Assembly: GCA_017656265.1 (NCBI GenBank)
Contig: JACDOD010000004.1
Location: 186,001-250,000 of the forward strand
DNA length: 64,000 nt
Reading direction: 5' to 3'
DNA from: Bacillaceae bacterium
GTDB lineage: Bacteria > Bacillota > Bacilli > Bacillales > Alkalibacillaceae
The position numbers were made by a program, and so were the translations under genes. Numbering within the stretch: the first letter of the stretch is position 1; each line of letters opens with the position of its first letter. Positions 9,027 through 17,595 of this stretch are shown here, in pieces. Below the pieces are notes generated by a model. It saw only the letters and a program-made list of their open reading frames with translations. It ran no database searches and had not been told where the DNA came from.

Positions 9027-9836
9027 ATGTTTTTAGAAACCACAGACGGCAAGAAAATTTTTTATGAAACTTACGGTAGTCGAAGTAGCGTACCCTTGCT
9101 TTTGCTTCATGGAATTGGTGCTGATCACAACATGTGGGAGCCTCAGATTCATACTTATCCTGAACAAGGTTTTTTTCTTATCGTTCCTGATCTCAGAGGG
9201 CATGGGAAGTCAGACAAAGTAGACAGCCTGTCTATGAAAGATTGGTCAAGAGATCTAGCAGAGTTGATGGATGAACTTGGAATAAAAAAAACAGCGGTTG
9301 CAGGTGTGAGCATGGGAGGTATTATTGCACAGCATTTTGCACTTCATTACCCGGATCGAATCGAGCGTCTCGTTTTATCCGATACCTTTTCAGAATTGAG
9401 AACGTTCAATGAAAAAATGATGGGTGCCTCACAGACCATGGGATTTAAACTGTTTAAAATGTTGGGGCATCAGCAATTTGCAAAAATGATGGCATCTGCT
9501 TATAAAAAACCTTTTGCTACTAAAGCATGTGATTATTTTTTTGATGTCAGTCTAAAAGCGGATTTTCACCAGCTTATTTTAGCGAGAAAAGTGATCAATC
9601 GTATTCATTTGCTTGACCAGCTGAAAAACATAACTGCACCGGCTCTGGTCATGGCAGGAAAGGAATTCGGAAATCAGCTTATCAACATGAATCAAGAAAT
9701 TGCCAGACGCATCCCAACAGCACGTTTTAAGGCACTGGATCAAGCAATGGATCCATCGAATCTAGTGAATCCAGATTCATTTGACCACGAAGTAATCACT
9801 TTCTTAAAGGAAGGCTGGGACGAAAATGAAGATTAA
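9027..9836 (+). CDS. Alpha/beta hydrolase fold protein with degenerate catalytic set
   Basis: A 269-residue alpha/beta hydrolase. The oxyanion region LLHGIGADHNMW, the strand-turn DLRGHGKSD and the nucleophile elbow GVSMGG are intact. The usual acid and histidine positions are not: where homologous enzymes have GxxD and AGH, this protein reads GKEFGNQ and QAMDPSNLVNPDSF. The AMDPSN wording appears to belong to a TetR-linked subfamily, so it may be a family trait rather than a local mutation. ATG 9027 is preferred over GTG 9018 because AGAAGGGTGA then serves as ribosome site. Part of the TetR operon. Esterase-like activity cannot be assumed. Confidence 0.85.
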   Translation: MFLETTDGKKIFYETYGSRSSVPLLLLHGIGADHNMWEPQIHTYPEQGFFLIVPDLRGHGKSDKVDSLSMKDWSRDLAELMDELGIKKTAVAGVSMGGIIAQHFALHYPDRIERLVLSDTFSELRTFNEKMMGASQTMGFKLFKMLGHQQFAKMMASAYKKPFATKACDYFFDVSLKADFHQLILARKVINRIHLLDQLKNITAPALVMAGKEFGNQLINMNQEIARRIPTARFKALDQAMDPSNLVNPDSFDHEVITFLKEGWDENED

Positions 9837-10497
9837 AGGAATGAATACAGGGTTCCAGTTTACCATTCAGCCAGGTAAGCAGGAAGCGAATGTTCAAATC
9901 AAAGTATTACAAAAACAAAAAGCTGAGCTTCAGGAAAGATTAACGGAAATAAAAGATAACAAGGAAATGGATCCTAAAAGAAAGTTGGAACATAGCCAAC
10001 TCATTAAAGAGCAACTAGAGGAACTTGATCAGCAGATTCAAAAGGTCAAATTCAGACAGTTAAAGGATAGAATAAATCTAGACAATGATGACAACAAAAA
10101 GAAAAAATCAGAAGAGATAGAGAATAAACCGAATCGCGATGCTGTCCATCAAATGTCTTCTCTAATAGCTGCCAGTCAGACATTCGAACAGGTTCGAACC
10201 CTGGACAAAGTAAAATCAGCCCTAAAAGGCAGATTAAAAACACTGCAGGTTCAAGTTCAAAGTAACGGGGATAAGAGTTCATATAAGCAACAGGAAATGG
10301 AGGAAATTAATAAACGAATTCAGAGTGTGAATCAAAGCATGATGAAAAAGCTGTCCGAAGCTTATGAAAAAACTCGAGAGGTCAACCGCAGAGATGTTTA
10401 TAAACCAATTGATCCAAAACAAAAAGAGGAGAAAGAACTTAATCAAAAAACTGCTATCGATTCTATGCATTCCCTTTCACCTCATAAGGCTGAATGA
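9826..10497 (+). CDS. Coiled-coil protein of unknown function
   Basis: A 223-residue, very charged protein without signal peptide or membrane segment. Residues 20-75 and 125-190 are rich in heptads of K, E, Q and L and are predicted by eye to form coiled coils (LQKQKAELQERLTEIK; QEMEEINKRIQSVNQ). It starts inside the end of the hydrolase gene (11-base overlap), so translation is probably coupled. I do not recognise a family. Its place at the end of the TetR operon says only that it is co-made with the hydrolase. Confidence 0.8.
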   Translation: MKIKGMNTGFQFTIQPGKQEANVQIKVLQKQKAELQERLTEIKDNKEMDPKRKLEHSQLIKEQLEELDQQIQKVKFRQLKDRINLDNDDNKKKKSEEIENKPNRDAVHQMSSLIAASQTFEQVRTLDKVKSALKGRLKTLQVQVQSNGDKSSYKQQEMEEINKRIQSVNQSMMKKLSEAYEKTREVNRRDVYKPIDPKQKEEKELNQKTAIDSMHSLSPHKAE

Positions 10498-10550
10498 TGA
10501 ATAAAAACCCAGTATTTTCATCACAACTTTTTGCTCAATCAAAAAAAATG

Positions 10551-10604
10551 TTGAAAATATTGGGTGATTTTATTATAATTTATTTAAAACTGACTAGTCA
10601 GTTT
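10551..10604 (+). promoter_or_regulatory. Strong sigmaA promoter with 18-bp palindromic operator
   Basis: TTGAAA (10551-10556), 17 bases, TATAAT (10574-10579) is a near-consensus promoter. The perfect 18-bp palindrome at 10587-10604, centred on TGACTAGTCA, starts where transcription should begin; such sites are typical TetR-family operators. The nearest plus-strand gene is appD, more than 500 bases away. The region 10508-10566 also forms a stem (CCAGTATTTTCA with TGAAAATATTGG) that may end the preceding operon. Confidence 0.65.
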
Positions 10605-11117
10605 ATTTAATTTGTATTCTTTAGCTTATTTTAATGAAACTTTACTTCGCAGTTACCTCAAGATTGTTCACCGATAAATGATAGTAATAGAAATATCATC
10701 CTTTAATCCATTCATCACGAAAAGAAAATTCCTTTTAAATTTTTCTCATAGATAAAACATATTAATGAAAATGGAAGTCTTCCATCTAATCCCTTACATC
10801 AGGAAGGGGTGACTCCAGCTTTTTATACCCCCGCATAGCTTAAATACGGCAATGTGTATCTTCATTTGACAATTAAAATTTCAGAAAAATCAAATAAAAA
10901 GAATATTTTAGAAAATAGTTTATAAGTTTTTATTGAATACGAATTTTGACCCAGTTTTAAAAGTACCTGCATTTGTTACACCATAATGCAGATCAGTTAT
11001 GTAATAACTAAACTTTCATGATCATGGATAACTTCCAGTACAATCCCCAAGTTGCATACTCATCCAAAGGTCAGGCCTTTTCCATATATGAGATAAAAGT
11101 AAACAGAGGTGTTTAAA
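10605..11117. other. Gene-free 510-bp stretch before app operon
   Basis: No reading frame over 20 codons with a ribosome site is seen on the plus strand. The DNA is AT-rich with one GC-richer patch (about 10795-10850, containing GGAAGGGGTGACTCCAGC and a CCCCC run) that I cannot match to a known RNA. A TTGACA at about 10866 lacks a matching -10. If the promoter at 10551 drives app, this is its leader. Confidence 0.4.
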
Positions 11118-12146
11118 TTGACGAATGACACGGTTTTAGAAGTTAAAAATCTAAAAACATACTTTTTTCTGGATGATAATAAAGTAGCTAAAGCAGTAGA
11201 TGGAGTGGATTTTTCGGTTAGGCGGGGGGAAACAGTTGCGTTAGTAGGGGAGTCAGGCAGCGGCAAGAGTATTACGTCGTTATCTATTATGCAATTGATC
11301 AACAGACCAGGAAGAATTGTGGATGGCGCTGTTCATTTTAATGGAAAAAATTTATTAGACATGTCAGACAAGCAGATGGCGTCAATCCGGGGGAATGATA
11401 TCGCCATGATTTTCCAGGAACCAATGACAGCTTTGAATCCGGTCTTCACGATTGGAAACCAGATCATCGAAGTGCTGCGGAAACATAAAAAAATGACAAA
11501 AAAACAGGCACGTAAGCGGGCCATTGAGCTATTAAAAATGGTAGGTTTTCCGAGAGCGGAAGAAACGGTAGACGAATACCCGCATCAGTTATCAGGCGGA
11601 ATGAGACAAAGGGCGATGATTGCAATAGCCATTTCATGTGAACCCAAATTGTTAATTGCCGATGAACCCACAACCGCATTAGACGTCACTATTCAGTCCC
11701 AAATATTAGACCTCATGATGGAGATGAAAGAAAAATTTAATATGTCTTTAGTTCTGATTACACATGACCTGGGTGTCGTGGCAGAATATGCTGATCGTGT
11801 CATGGTTATGTATGGGGGACAAATAGTAGAAACTTCCGATAAACGAACGTTGTTTAAACATCCGAAACACCCATATACGAATGGATTACTGGAAAGTTTG
11901 CCTAGTGTTGATAAAGAGGAAGAGCGATTAGGGATGATCAAAGGAATCGTTCCTCCTGCACATAATTTTCCGAAAGGGTGCCGTTTTTCCAGCAGATGTC
12001 CAAAGGTAATGAAGAAATGTTTTGAATCCAATCCCGAGCTAGAGGAAATTGAATTTGAACATTCAGTTCGCTGCTATTTATACACGGATACGGATAAGGA
12101 GGCTAATCATGACAGTTCTCAAACAAAAGAAAGATCAAAAAGCTGA
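11118..12146 (+). CDS. appD: Oligopeptide ABC transporter ATP-binding protein (D subunit)
   Basis: A 342-residue ATPase of the Opp/Dpp/App peptide importer family, one of two that power the permease at the inner membrane face. Walker A is GESGSGKS, the signature is LSGGMRQRAMIAIAIS, Walker B is LLIADEPTTALD, and the C-terminal oligopeptide-transporter cysteine region reads CRFSSRCPKVMKKC, a possible iron-sulfur or zinc site seen in the family. The TTG at 11118 is 6 bases after AGAGGTG. The next gene starts 38 bases before this one ends, so translation is coupled. The order D-F-A-B-C equals that of the Bacillus subtilis app operon. Confidence 0.94.
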   Translation: MTNDTVLEVKNLKTYFFLDDNKVAKAVDGVDFSVRRGETVALVGESGSGKSITSLSIMQLINRPGRIVDGAVHFNGKNLLDMSDKQMASIRGNDIAMIFQEPMTALNPVFTIGNQIIEVLRKHKKMTKKQARKRAIELLKMVGFPRAEETVDEYPHQLSGGMRQRAMIAIAISCEPKLLIADEPTTALDVTIQSQILDLMMEMKEKFNMSLVLITHDLGVVAEYADRVMVMYGGQIVETSDKRTLFKHPKHPYTNGLLESLPSVDKEEERLGMIKGIVPPAHNFPKGCRFSSRCPKVMKKCFESNPELEEIEFEHSVRCYLYTDTDKEANHDSSQTKERSKS

Positions 12147-13161
12147 TCAACAGACCATCGTAAAAGTGGAGAATCTGAAAAAATATTTTCCGATCAAAGG
12201 CGGGATATTGAAGCGCACGATTGGCCATGTCAAAGCCGTCGATGATGTCTCATTTGAAATTAAAAAAGGAGAGACACTTGGTGTAGTTGGAGAATCAGGG
12301 TCTGGCAAATCGACTCTGGGGAGAATGATTTTACGTCTTCTCGAACCAACGGAAGGGAAGATTGTTTTCGAAGATCAGGACATAACCCATTTAAGTAATC
12401 GAAAAATGCGTTCATTACGAAAAGATATGCAAATTGTGTTTCAGGATCCATTTGCGTCTTTAAATTCAAAAATGAGCATTCGTGAAATTATCGAGGAACC
12501 TTTACTAGTACAAACATCTATGTCAAAGAAAGAAAGGCAAGAGAAAGTCGTATCACTGCTTGAAAAAGTTGGATTGCAGCCTGATGACCGGGTAAAGTAT
12601 CCCCATGAATTTTCAGGCGGACAAAGACAACGAATCAGTATTGCCCGGGCACTGGCAATAAATCCCAAGTTTATTATCGGTGATGAACCCGTATCTGCAT
12701 TAGACGTCTCCATCCAGGCTCAAGTATTAAATTTAATGAAAGATCTCCAGGATGAATTTGATCTGACTTATCTGTTTATTTCACACGATTTAAGCGTAGT
12801 GAGGCATATTAGCGACCGAGTAGCTGTCATGTACCTGGGCAGAATTGTAGAATTAGCATCTAAAAAAGAGATTTATGAAAACCCGTTGCATCCATATACA
12901 CAGGCGCTTTTATCTTCTATTCCGACAACAGATATTGATCGAAAAAAAGAAAAAATCACCTTATCAGGTGATTTACCCAGCCCATCGAATCCTCCTTCAG
13001 GGTGTGCTTTTCGCACAAGGTGTCCTCTGGTACATGAAAGATGTGCAGAAGAGCGTCCTGAATTCAATGATATGGGGGAAGGACATTTTGTAGCTTGTCA
13101 TTTATTTGACAAGCCGTCGATCAGGGATGAGGAGGTGAAACAGGAAAAAGATATGCATTGA
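12109..13161 (+). CDS. appF: Oligopeptide ABC transporter ATP-binding protein (F subunit)
   Basis: The second ATPase of the importer, 350 residues. Walker A GESGSGKS, signature FSGGQRQRISIARALA, Walker B FIIGDEPVSALD, and the family C-terminal cysteines in CAFRTRCPLVHERC are all present. ATG 12109 follows AAGGAGG at a good distance and lies within the end of appD. About 55 bases separate it from the binding-protein gene. It works as a heterodimer with the D subunit. Confidence 0.94.
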   Translation: MTVLKQKKDQKADQQTIVKVENLKKYFPIKGGILKRTIGHVKAVDDVSFEIKKGETLGVVGESGSGKSTLGRMILRLLEPTEGKIVFEDQDITHLSNRKMRSLRKDMQIVFQDPFASLNSKMSIREIIEEPLLVQTSMSKKERQEKVVSLLEKVGLQPDDRVKYPHEFSGGQRQRISIARALAINPKFIIGDEPVSALDVSIQAQVLNLMKDLQDEFDLTYLFISHDLSVVRHISDRVAVMYLGRIVELASKKEIYENPLHPYTQALLSSIPTTDIDRKKEKITLSGDLPSPSNPPSGCAFRTRCPLVHERCAEERPEFNDMGEGHFVACHLFDKPSIRDEEVKQEKDMH

Positions 13162-13216
13162 AGCAAAATTCTCTTAAATTTTAGATTTTTAATTAAAAAA
13201 GGGGGAAATGAAGTTG

Positions 13217-15049
13217 ATGAAAAAGAAGTTCTGGCTGATATCTTTAATGATGGTCATGGTTGCTTTTTTACTGGTTGCCTGTAACACAGGTGAACAATCA
13301 ACTCAAAGTGATGGACAGGATAAAAGTGATACGACAGAAACTCCGTCTGATAATGGCGGAGACAGCGGGGAGGATCATGAAGATAGTAGTGATGATGGTC
13401 CGGTTAAAGGGGGTACCATCGTCGGTGCTATGCACACAGCACCTTCAGGCGTATTTAACCCAATCTTTTATTCGGAGACCTACGAAGCGAACATTTTAGA
13501 CTTTACGCATGAAGCGTTAGTTGGACAAAATAATTCCCTTGAATTTATACCGGAATTAGCATATGACTGGGAAATTAATGATGATCAGACAGCCATTACT
13601 TTCTTCCTGGAAGAAGGCGTGAAATGGCATGATGGAGAAGCATTCACAGCTGATGACGTAGTATTTACTTATCAAACAATTGCAGATCCAAACTACACAG
13701 AAGCCGGGGGTATTCGAACAGAATACGTTACTCCTCTTAAAGGTTATCAAGAATATGTAAATGGTGAAACAGATGAATTCGAAGGGGTAGTGGCAGAGGA
13801 CGATTATACGGTAACGTTCTACTTCGAAGAGCCAAATGTAAACCCACTGTATTATGCCAGCTTTCCAATTATTCCTGAACATAAGTTTGCAGGTGTAGAT
13901 GTCATGGATATGCCATCTCATCCAGCAACACTTGATCCTGGTGAAGTTGTCGGTACTGGTCCATTTGTGTTCACTGACATGGTAGAACGTGAACAGTATA
14001 TCTTAACAGCTAATGAAGATTACTGGCAGGGCAGACCATACCTTGATCAGATTATTTGGCGTATCGTTGATCAATCAGTCATGACAGGATTGCTTGAGAC
14101 AGGAGAAATTGACTTTATTGCGGATCCTGAAGGGGTTGCCCCGGCAGACTATGAGACAGTTAAAGGTTTTGGAAATATTGAAATCATTGAGCAAACTGAC
14201 TTCGGTTATCAGCTCATGGGCTTCAAATTGAACTATCGAACACCGGAAGATGCGGAAGCAGGAAAGATTAATCCAGATAACTGGGTTGAAAATCCGGATG
14301 TTGCCGATCAAAAGGTAAGGCAGGCAATCGCACATGCTATTAACCGACCTGGATTAGTACAGGGGCTGCTATATGGCAGAGGATCAGTCATCAATGCTCC
14401 TATTGCACAGCAATTCTGGGCTTATACCGAAGACGTTCCTAGCTATGACTATGATCCAGAAACTGCTGCCAGAATGTTAGATGAAGCTGGATATGTTGAT
14501 GCTGACGGTGATGGCTGGCGTGACTTCCCTAATGGAGATGAATGGGTTCTGGACTTAGCTTATCCAACAGGAAACAAACTGCGTGAAAGATCCGCACCGG
14601 TTCTTGAAGAGAATTTAGAAGCAGTTGGAATTAATGTAAACTTGCATCCACCAAAAGAATTCAGCGCTTACCTGGATGATATTTTCTATAATGATACACC
14701 AGATAAAAAGGTTGATCTTTACTTGCTAGGCTGGTCATTAAGCAGCGGGGACCCAGATCCATCCGGATTATGGAATATTGAAGCACAATACAATATATCC
14801 CGCTGGAACAATGCTGAATCTGATGCATTAATTCAAAAAGCATTACAAACTCCAGAGGCATTTGATCAGGACTTCCGGATTGATGTGTATCATGAATGGC
14901 AAAACCTGTTCGCAACCGATTTGCCAGCAGTGCTTCTTTACGCTCAAAATAAAATTTATGCATTCAATGACCGTTTGCGAGGTGTAGATCCTTTACCTTA
15001 CAGCTTTATTAATAATCCGCATTTATGGTGGGTTACTGACGGAAAATAA
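13217..15049 (+). CDS. appA: Oligopeptide ABC transporter substrate-binding lipoprotein
   Basis: A 610-residue family 5 extracellular solute-binding protein, anchored by lipid at the outer face of the membrane. The signal peptide ends in the lipobox LLVAC. An acidic, low-complexity linker rich in D, S, G and E follows (to about residue 65), then the binding domain with the family pattern GTIVGAMHTAP, WHDGEAFTADDVVFT and RQAIAHAINRPGLVQG. The linker and protein are acidic, which fits a salt-tolerant surface protein. The start could be TTG 13214 or ATG 13217 after AAAGGGGG. It lies third in the operon; a repeat hairpin separates it from appB. Confidence 0.93.
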   Translation: MKKKFWLISLMMVMVAFLLVACNTGEQSTQSDGQDKSDTTETPSDNGGDSGEDHEDSSDDGPVKGGTIVGAMHTAPSGVFNPIFYSETYEANILDFTHEALVGQNNSLEFIPELAYDWEINDDQTAITFFLEEGVKWHDGEAFTADDVVFTYQTIADPNYTEAGGIRTEYVTPLKGYQEYVNGETDEFEGVVAEDDYTVTFYFEEPNVNPLYYASFPIIPEHKFAGVDVMDMPSHPATLDPGEVVGTGPFVFTDMVEREQYILTANEDYWQGRPYLDQIIWRIVDQSVMTGLLETGEIDFIADPEGVAPADYETVKGFGNIEIIEQTDFGYQLMGFKLNYRTPEDAEAGKINPDNWVENPDVADQKVRQAIAHAINRPGLVQGLLYGRGSVINAPIAQQFWAYTEDVPSYDYDPETAARMLDEAGYVDADGDGWRDFPNGDEWVLDLAYPTGNKLRERSAPVLEENLEAVGINVNLHPPKEFSAYLDDIFYNDTPDKKVDLYLLGWSLSSGDPDPSGLWNIEAQYNISRWNNAESDALIQKALQTPEAFDQDFRIDVYHEWQNLFATDLPAVLLYAQNKIYAFNDRLRGVDPLPYSFINNPHLWWVTDGK

Positions 15050-15065
15050 ATTGTAGAAAATGAAA

Positions 15066-15151
15066 GAGGCTGGGACATATAGAAATGAACAGAGAAAGAA
15101 CGAACAACTGGGCTAAAGAAAAAATATCAATTGGCGTTATGTCCCTGCCTC
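15066..15151. repeat. GAGGCTGGGACA hairpin repeat inside app operon
   Basis: GAGGCTGGGACATA at 15066 pairs with TATGTCCCTGCCTC at 15138-15151 over a 58-base loop, followed by ATCCCCTTTTTT. It is one of several copies in the window (17490, 27428, 34844, 53564, 60059). Lying 17 bases after the appA stop and before appB, it could act as a partial terminator or mRNA stabiliser, giving more binding protein than permease. Confidence 0.75.
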
Positions 15152-15182
15152 ATCCCCTTTTTTGAACAGGGAGGAAATCAAA

Positions 15183-16145
15183 GTGTACAAGTATGTCATT
15201 AGAAGAATCTTAATATTTATACCTATGCTTTTCTTTCTGACAGTCATTGTTTTTATTCTAGCCAAGTCAGCTCCAGGTGATCCATTTTCAACCATGCTGG
15301 ATCCTAATGTTGACCAGCAAGTGTTTGAAGAACGAAGAGAAGCTCTTGGTTTAAATGATTCGTTGCCTGTTCAGTATGTAAGATGGATTAGCAGTGTGAT
15401 CCAGGGGGATTTTGGACAATCTCTAGTTTATAACGGGAGAGAGGTCAGCGAGCTAATTAATGACCGGTTCATGAATACGATCTATTTAGGGTTAGTTGCA
15501 TTATTTTTTACATTGATTGTAGCCATTCCAATTGGGATTTACTCAGCTAAAAATCCTTATTCACCGTTAGACTATTTTGCAACAGGATTTGGTTTTTTAG
15601 GATTGGCCATCCCGAACTTCTTTTTTGGGTTGATTGCGATTTATGTATTTGCCATTCATTTAGGATGGTTCCCTGCACAGGGCACCGTCTCTAACCCAAA
15701 TATATCAGGATTTCAGGAGTTTTTGGATCGAATTCATCACATGATTTTACCGGGCATTACCCTTGGATTAGCCGGAACTGCTACTTATATGCGTTATATG
15801 AGATCAGAAGTCCTGGATGTATTAGGCAGTGATTATGTTCGTACAGCAAAAGCAAAAGGAATGACTGACCGAAATGTGCTATACAAACATACACTTCGGA
15901 ATGCACTCATACCAATTATCACGTTAATGGGGTTTGAGTTTGGTGTATTAGTGAGTGGAGCCGTTATCACAGAACAAGTTTTCAATTATCCGGGTCTCGG
16001 AACACTTTTTATTGATTCAACGATTAATCGGGATTATCCAGTAGTGATGGCTCTATGTCTCATTTTTGGTGCATTTATTCTAGTGGGTAATCTCCTAGCA
16101 GATATTTTCTATAGCGTCGTTGACCCGAGAATTCGATATGATTGA
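15183..16145 (+). CDS. appB: Oligopeptide ABC transporter permease (B subunit)
   Basis: A 320-residue permease with about six membrane segments. It has the family opening RILIFIPMLFFLTVIVF, the APGDPF motif and the EAA loop contacting the ATPases (RTAKAKGMTDRNVLYKHTLRNA). GTG 15183 lies 8 bases after GGGAGG; earlier in-frame codons have no ribosome site. The next gene follows after 12 bases. It forms the membrane pore with the C subunit. Confidence 0.94.
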   Translation: MYKYVIRRILIFIPMLFFLTVIVFILAKSAPGDPFSTMLDPNVDQQVFEERREALGLNDSLPVQYVRWISSVIQGDFGQSLVYNGREVSELINDRFMNTIYLGLVALFFTLIVAIPIGIYSAKNPYSPLDYFATGFGFLGLAIPNFFFGLIAIYVFAIHLGWFPAQGTVSNPNISGFQEFLDRIHHMILPGITLGLAGTATYMRYMRSEVLDVLGSDYVRTAKAKGMTDRNVLYKHTLRNALIPIITLMGFEFGVLVSGAVITEQVFNYPGLGTLFIDSTINRDYPVVMALCLIFGAFILVGNLLADIFYSVVDPRIRYD

Positions 16146-16157
16146 GGTGACAATGAA

Positions 16158-17087
16158 ATGGAAACTGCGACATCTCAACCACCAAATAAAAATCCTGAAT
16201 TTAATGAGTTTAACAGTTCCAAAGTAAAGAAGAGTAAGAGCCCTTTTCAACTGGCATTCCGGAGATTTTTGAAAAATAAATTAGCCGTAATGGGTGTTAT
16301 TACTCTATTCATCATTGTTATTATGTCATTCGCTGCTCCACTATTAACGGATCATAGCCCGACGAAAACCAATTTGTTAATGGTCGAGCGCCCGCCGAGT
16401 GAGGAACATATACTTGGAACCGATAGTTCTGGCAGAGATATTTGGTCTCGATTGCTGTATGGATCACGGGTTTCTTTAACAGTTGGTTTCAGTGCGATGC
16501 TTTTCACCCTTATCCTCGGGGTGATCATTGGATCAATTGCCGGATATTATGGCGGGAAAATAGATAATATCATTATGCGCATAACGGATATGGTGTTAGC
16601 ATTGCCGTTCTTAGTATTAACGTTAACCATCATTTCACTAGTACCAAAAGTCTCCGTTCCGCTTCTGGTCACCATCATTGCTCTGACTGCCTGGCCCAAT
16701 ATGGCGAGGATCATTAGAGGATCCTTTTTGTCCTTACGGGAACAGGAGTTTGTGTTAGGAGCAAGAGCAATAGGTGCTTCGGATTTTCGAATCATTTTTA
16801 AACATTTAATTCCGAACGCCATTGGGCCAATTGTAGTGAACGCTACATTAATGATGGCTACAATGATCATCATTGAGTCAGGGTTAAGTTTTATTGGAAT
16901 GGGTATTCCTCAGCCGCAACCTACCTGGGGGAATATGCTGTCAGATGCACAAAACATTCGTATATTGCGAGATCACTGGTACGCCTGGATTCCACCGGGA
17001 TTCTGCATTTTAGTTACTGTGCTGGCCATCAACTTTATAGGTGATGGACTGCGGGATGCGTTTGATCCTAAAAGTGATCGCAGATAA
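16158..17087 (+). CDS. appC: Oligopeptide ABC transporter permease (C subunit)
   Basis: A 309-residue permease with the typical longer N-terminal cytoplasmic tail, about six membrane segments and the EAA loop (GARAIGASDFRIIFKHLIPNA). LGTDSSGRDIWSRLLYGSR near residue 95 is the usual signature of DppC/OppC-type subunits. GAGGTGAC provides the ribosome site. It is the last gene of the app operon and is followed by a strong terminator. Confidence 0.94.
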   Translation: METATSQPPNKNPEFNEFNSSKVKKSKSPFQLAFRRFLKNKLAVMGVITLFIIVIMSFAAPLLTDHSPTKTNLLMVERPPSEEHILGTDSSGRDIWSRLLYGSRVSLTVGFSAMLFTLILGVIIGSIAGYYGGKIDNIIMRITDMVLALPFLVLTLTIISLVPKVSVPLLVTIIALTAWPNMARIIRGSFLSLREQEFVLGARAIGASDFRIIFKHLIPNAIGPIVVNATLMMATMIIIESGLSFIGMGIPQPQPTWGNMLSDAQNIRILRDHWYAWIPPGFCILVTVLAINFIGDGLRDAFDPKSDRR

Positions 17088-17125
17088 TTTTTGTTTCGAT
17101 TCATATCATCATTTTTTTCCATGAG

Positions 17126-17160
17126 TGCACAACTAACCTCGTATTAGTTGTGCATTTTAT
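17126..17160 (+). terminator. Terminator of app operon
   Basis: A perfect 11-bp stem (TGCACAACTAA/TTAGTTGTGCA) with a 7-base loop is followed by TTTTATTTTA, 38 bases after the appC stop. Confidence 0.88.
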
Positions 17161-17373
17161 TTTAGCTCTAAAATCGGTTTTTTAGATGAATATCATCGAA
17201 AACGTCCGTCGTTGGACTGATTTATCCTGTTATAAAATTTTTGAAGAGACAAAGAAATTAATCCATGAGAAGAAAAGATGCGGACCGAAACGTTTTTTAG
17301 AAGTAAGTGGGGAATCTTCCTTTCAACCGTAGGATCAACATTTTTATAGGGGAGCTCCTTCCCCTTTATTAAA

Positions 17374-17484
17374 CGTCAAAATGTGCAGACTCCTTCTGGA
17401 ACAACACAAGCCAAAAGTCCCTGGAGACAGAGGAATGAGCTTCAAGGAAGTTTTAGTGCTCACTGAAAGGGTGGCATTTTGACG
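17374..17484. repeat. 111-bp element bounded by 10-bp inverted repeats
   Basis: CGTCAAAATG (17374-17383) and CATTTTGACG (17475-17484) are perfect inverted ends around a stretch with GTGCAGACTCCTTCTGG. The wording resembles a dispersed intergenic repeat I recall from other Bacillaceae genomes. No reading frame is inside. It lies directly before the hairpin repeat core at 17490, as if inserted in it. Confidence 0.55.
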
Positions 17485-17489
17485 AAGTA

Positions 17490-17572
17490 AAATATATCCG
17501 AACTTATTCATGGGATGATTGAATATAGTTCGGATATTTTCATTGCCCTATGTAGTTTTTTGTCCCATCCCC
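17490..17572. repeat. CCGAACT hairpin repeat copy
   Basis: The stem ATATCCGAACT/AGTTCGGATAT and the end TGTCCCATCCCC match the 27428 and 53564 copies. The left arm expected further upstream is not recognisable, probably displaced by the element at 17374. It is in the convergent space between appC and the Nudix gene. Confidence 0.7.
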
Positions 17573-17595
17573 TTCTTGTATTATAAAATTTTTAT

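Noticed and set aside
10795-10850. Possible riboswitch in the app leader
   Set aside because: The GC-richer patch matches no riboswitch consensus I know; kept only as part of the leader description.
16547-16873. 108-codon minus-strand frame inside appC
   Set aside because: Shadow of the permease gene; composition follows its codon periodicity.
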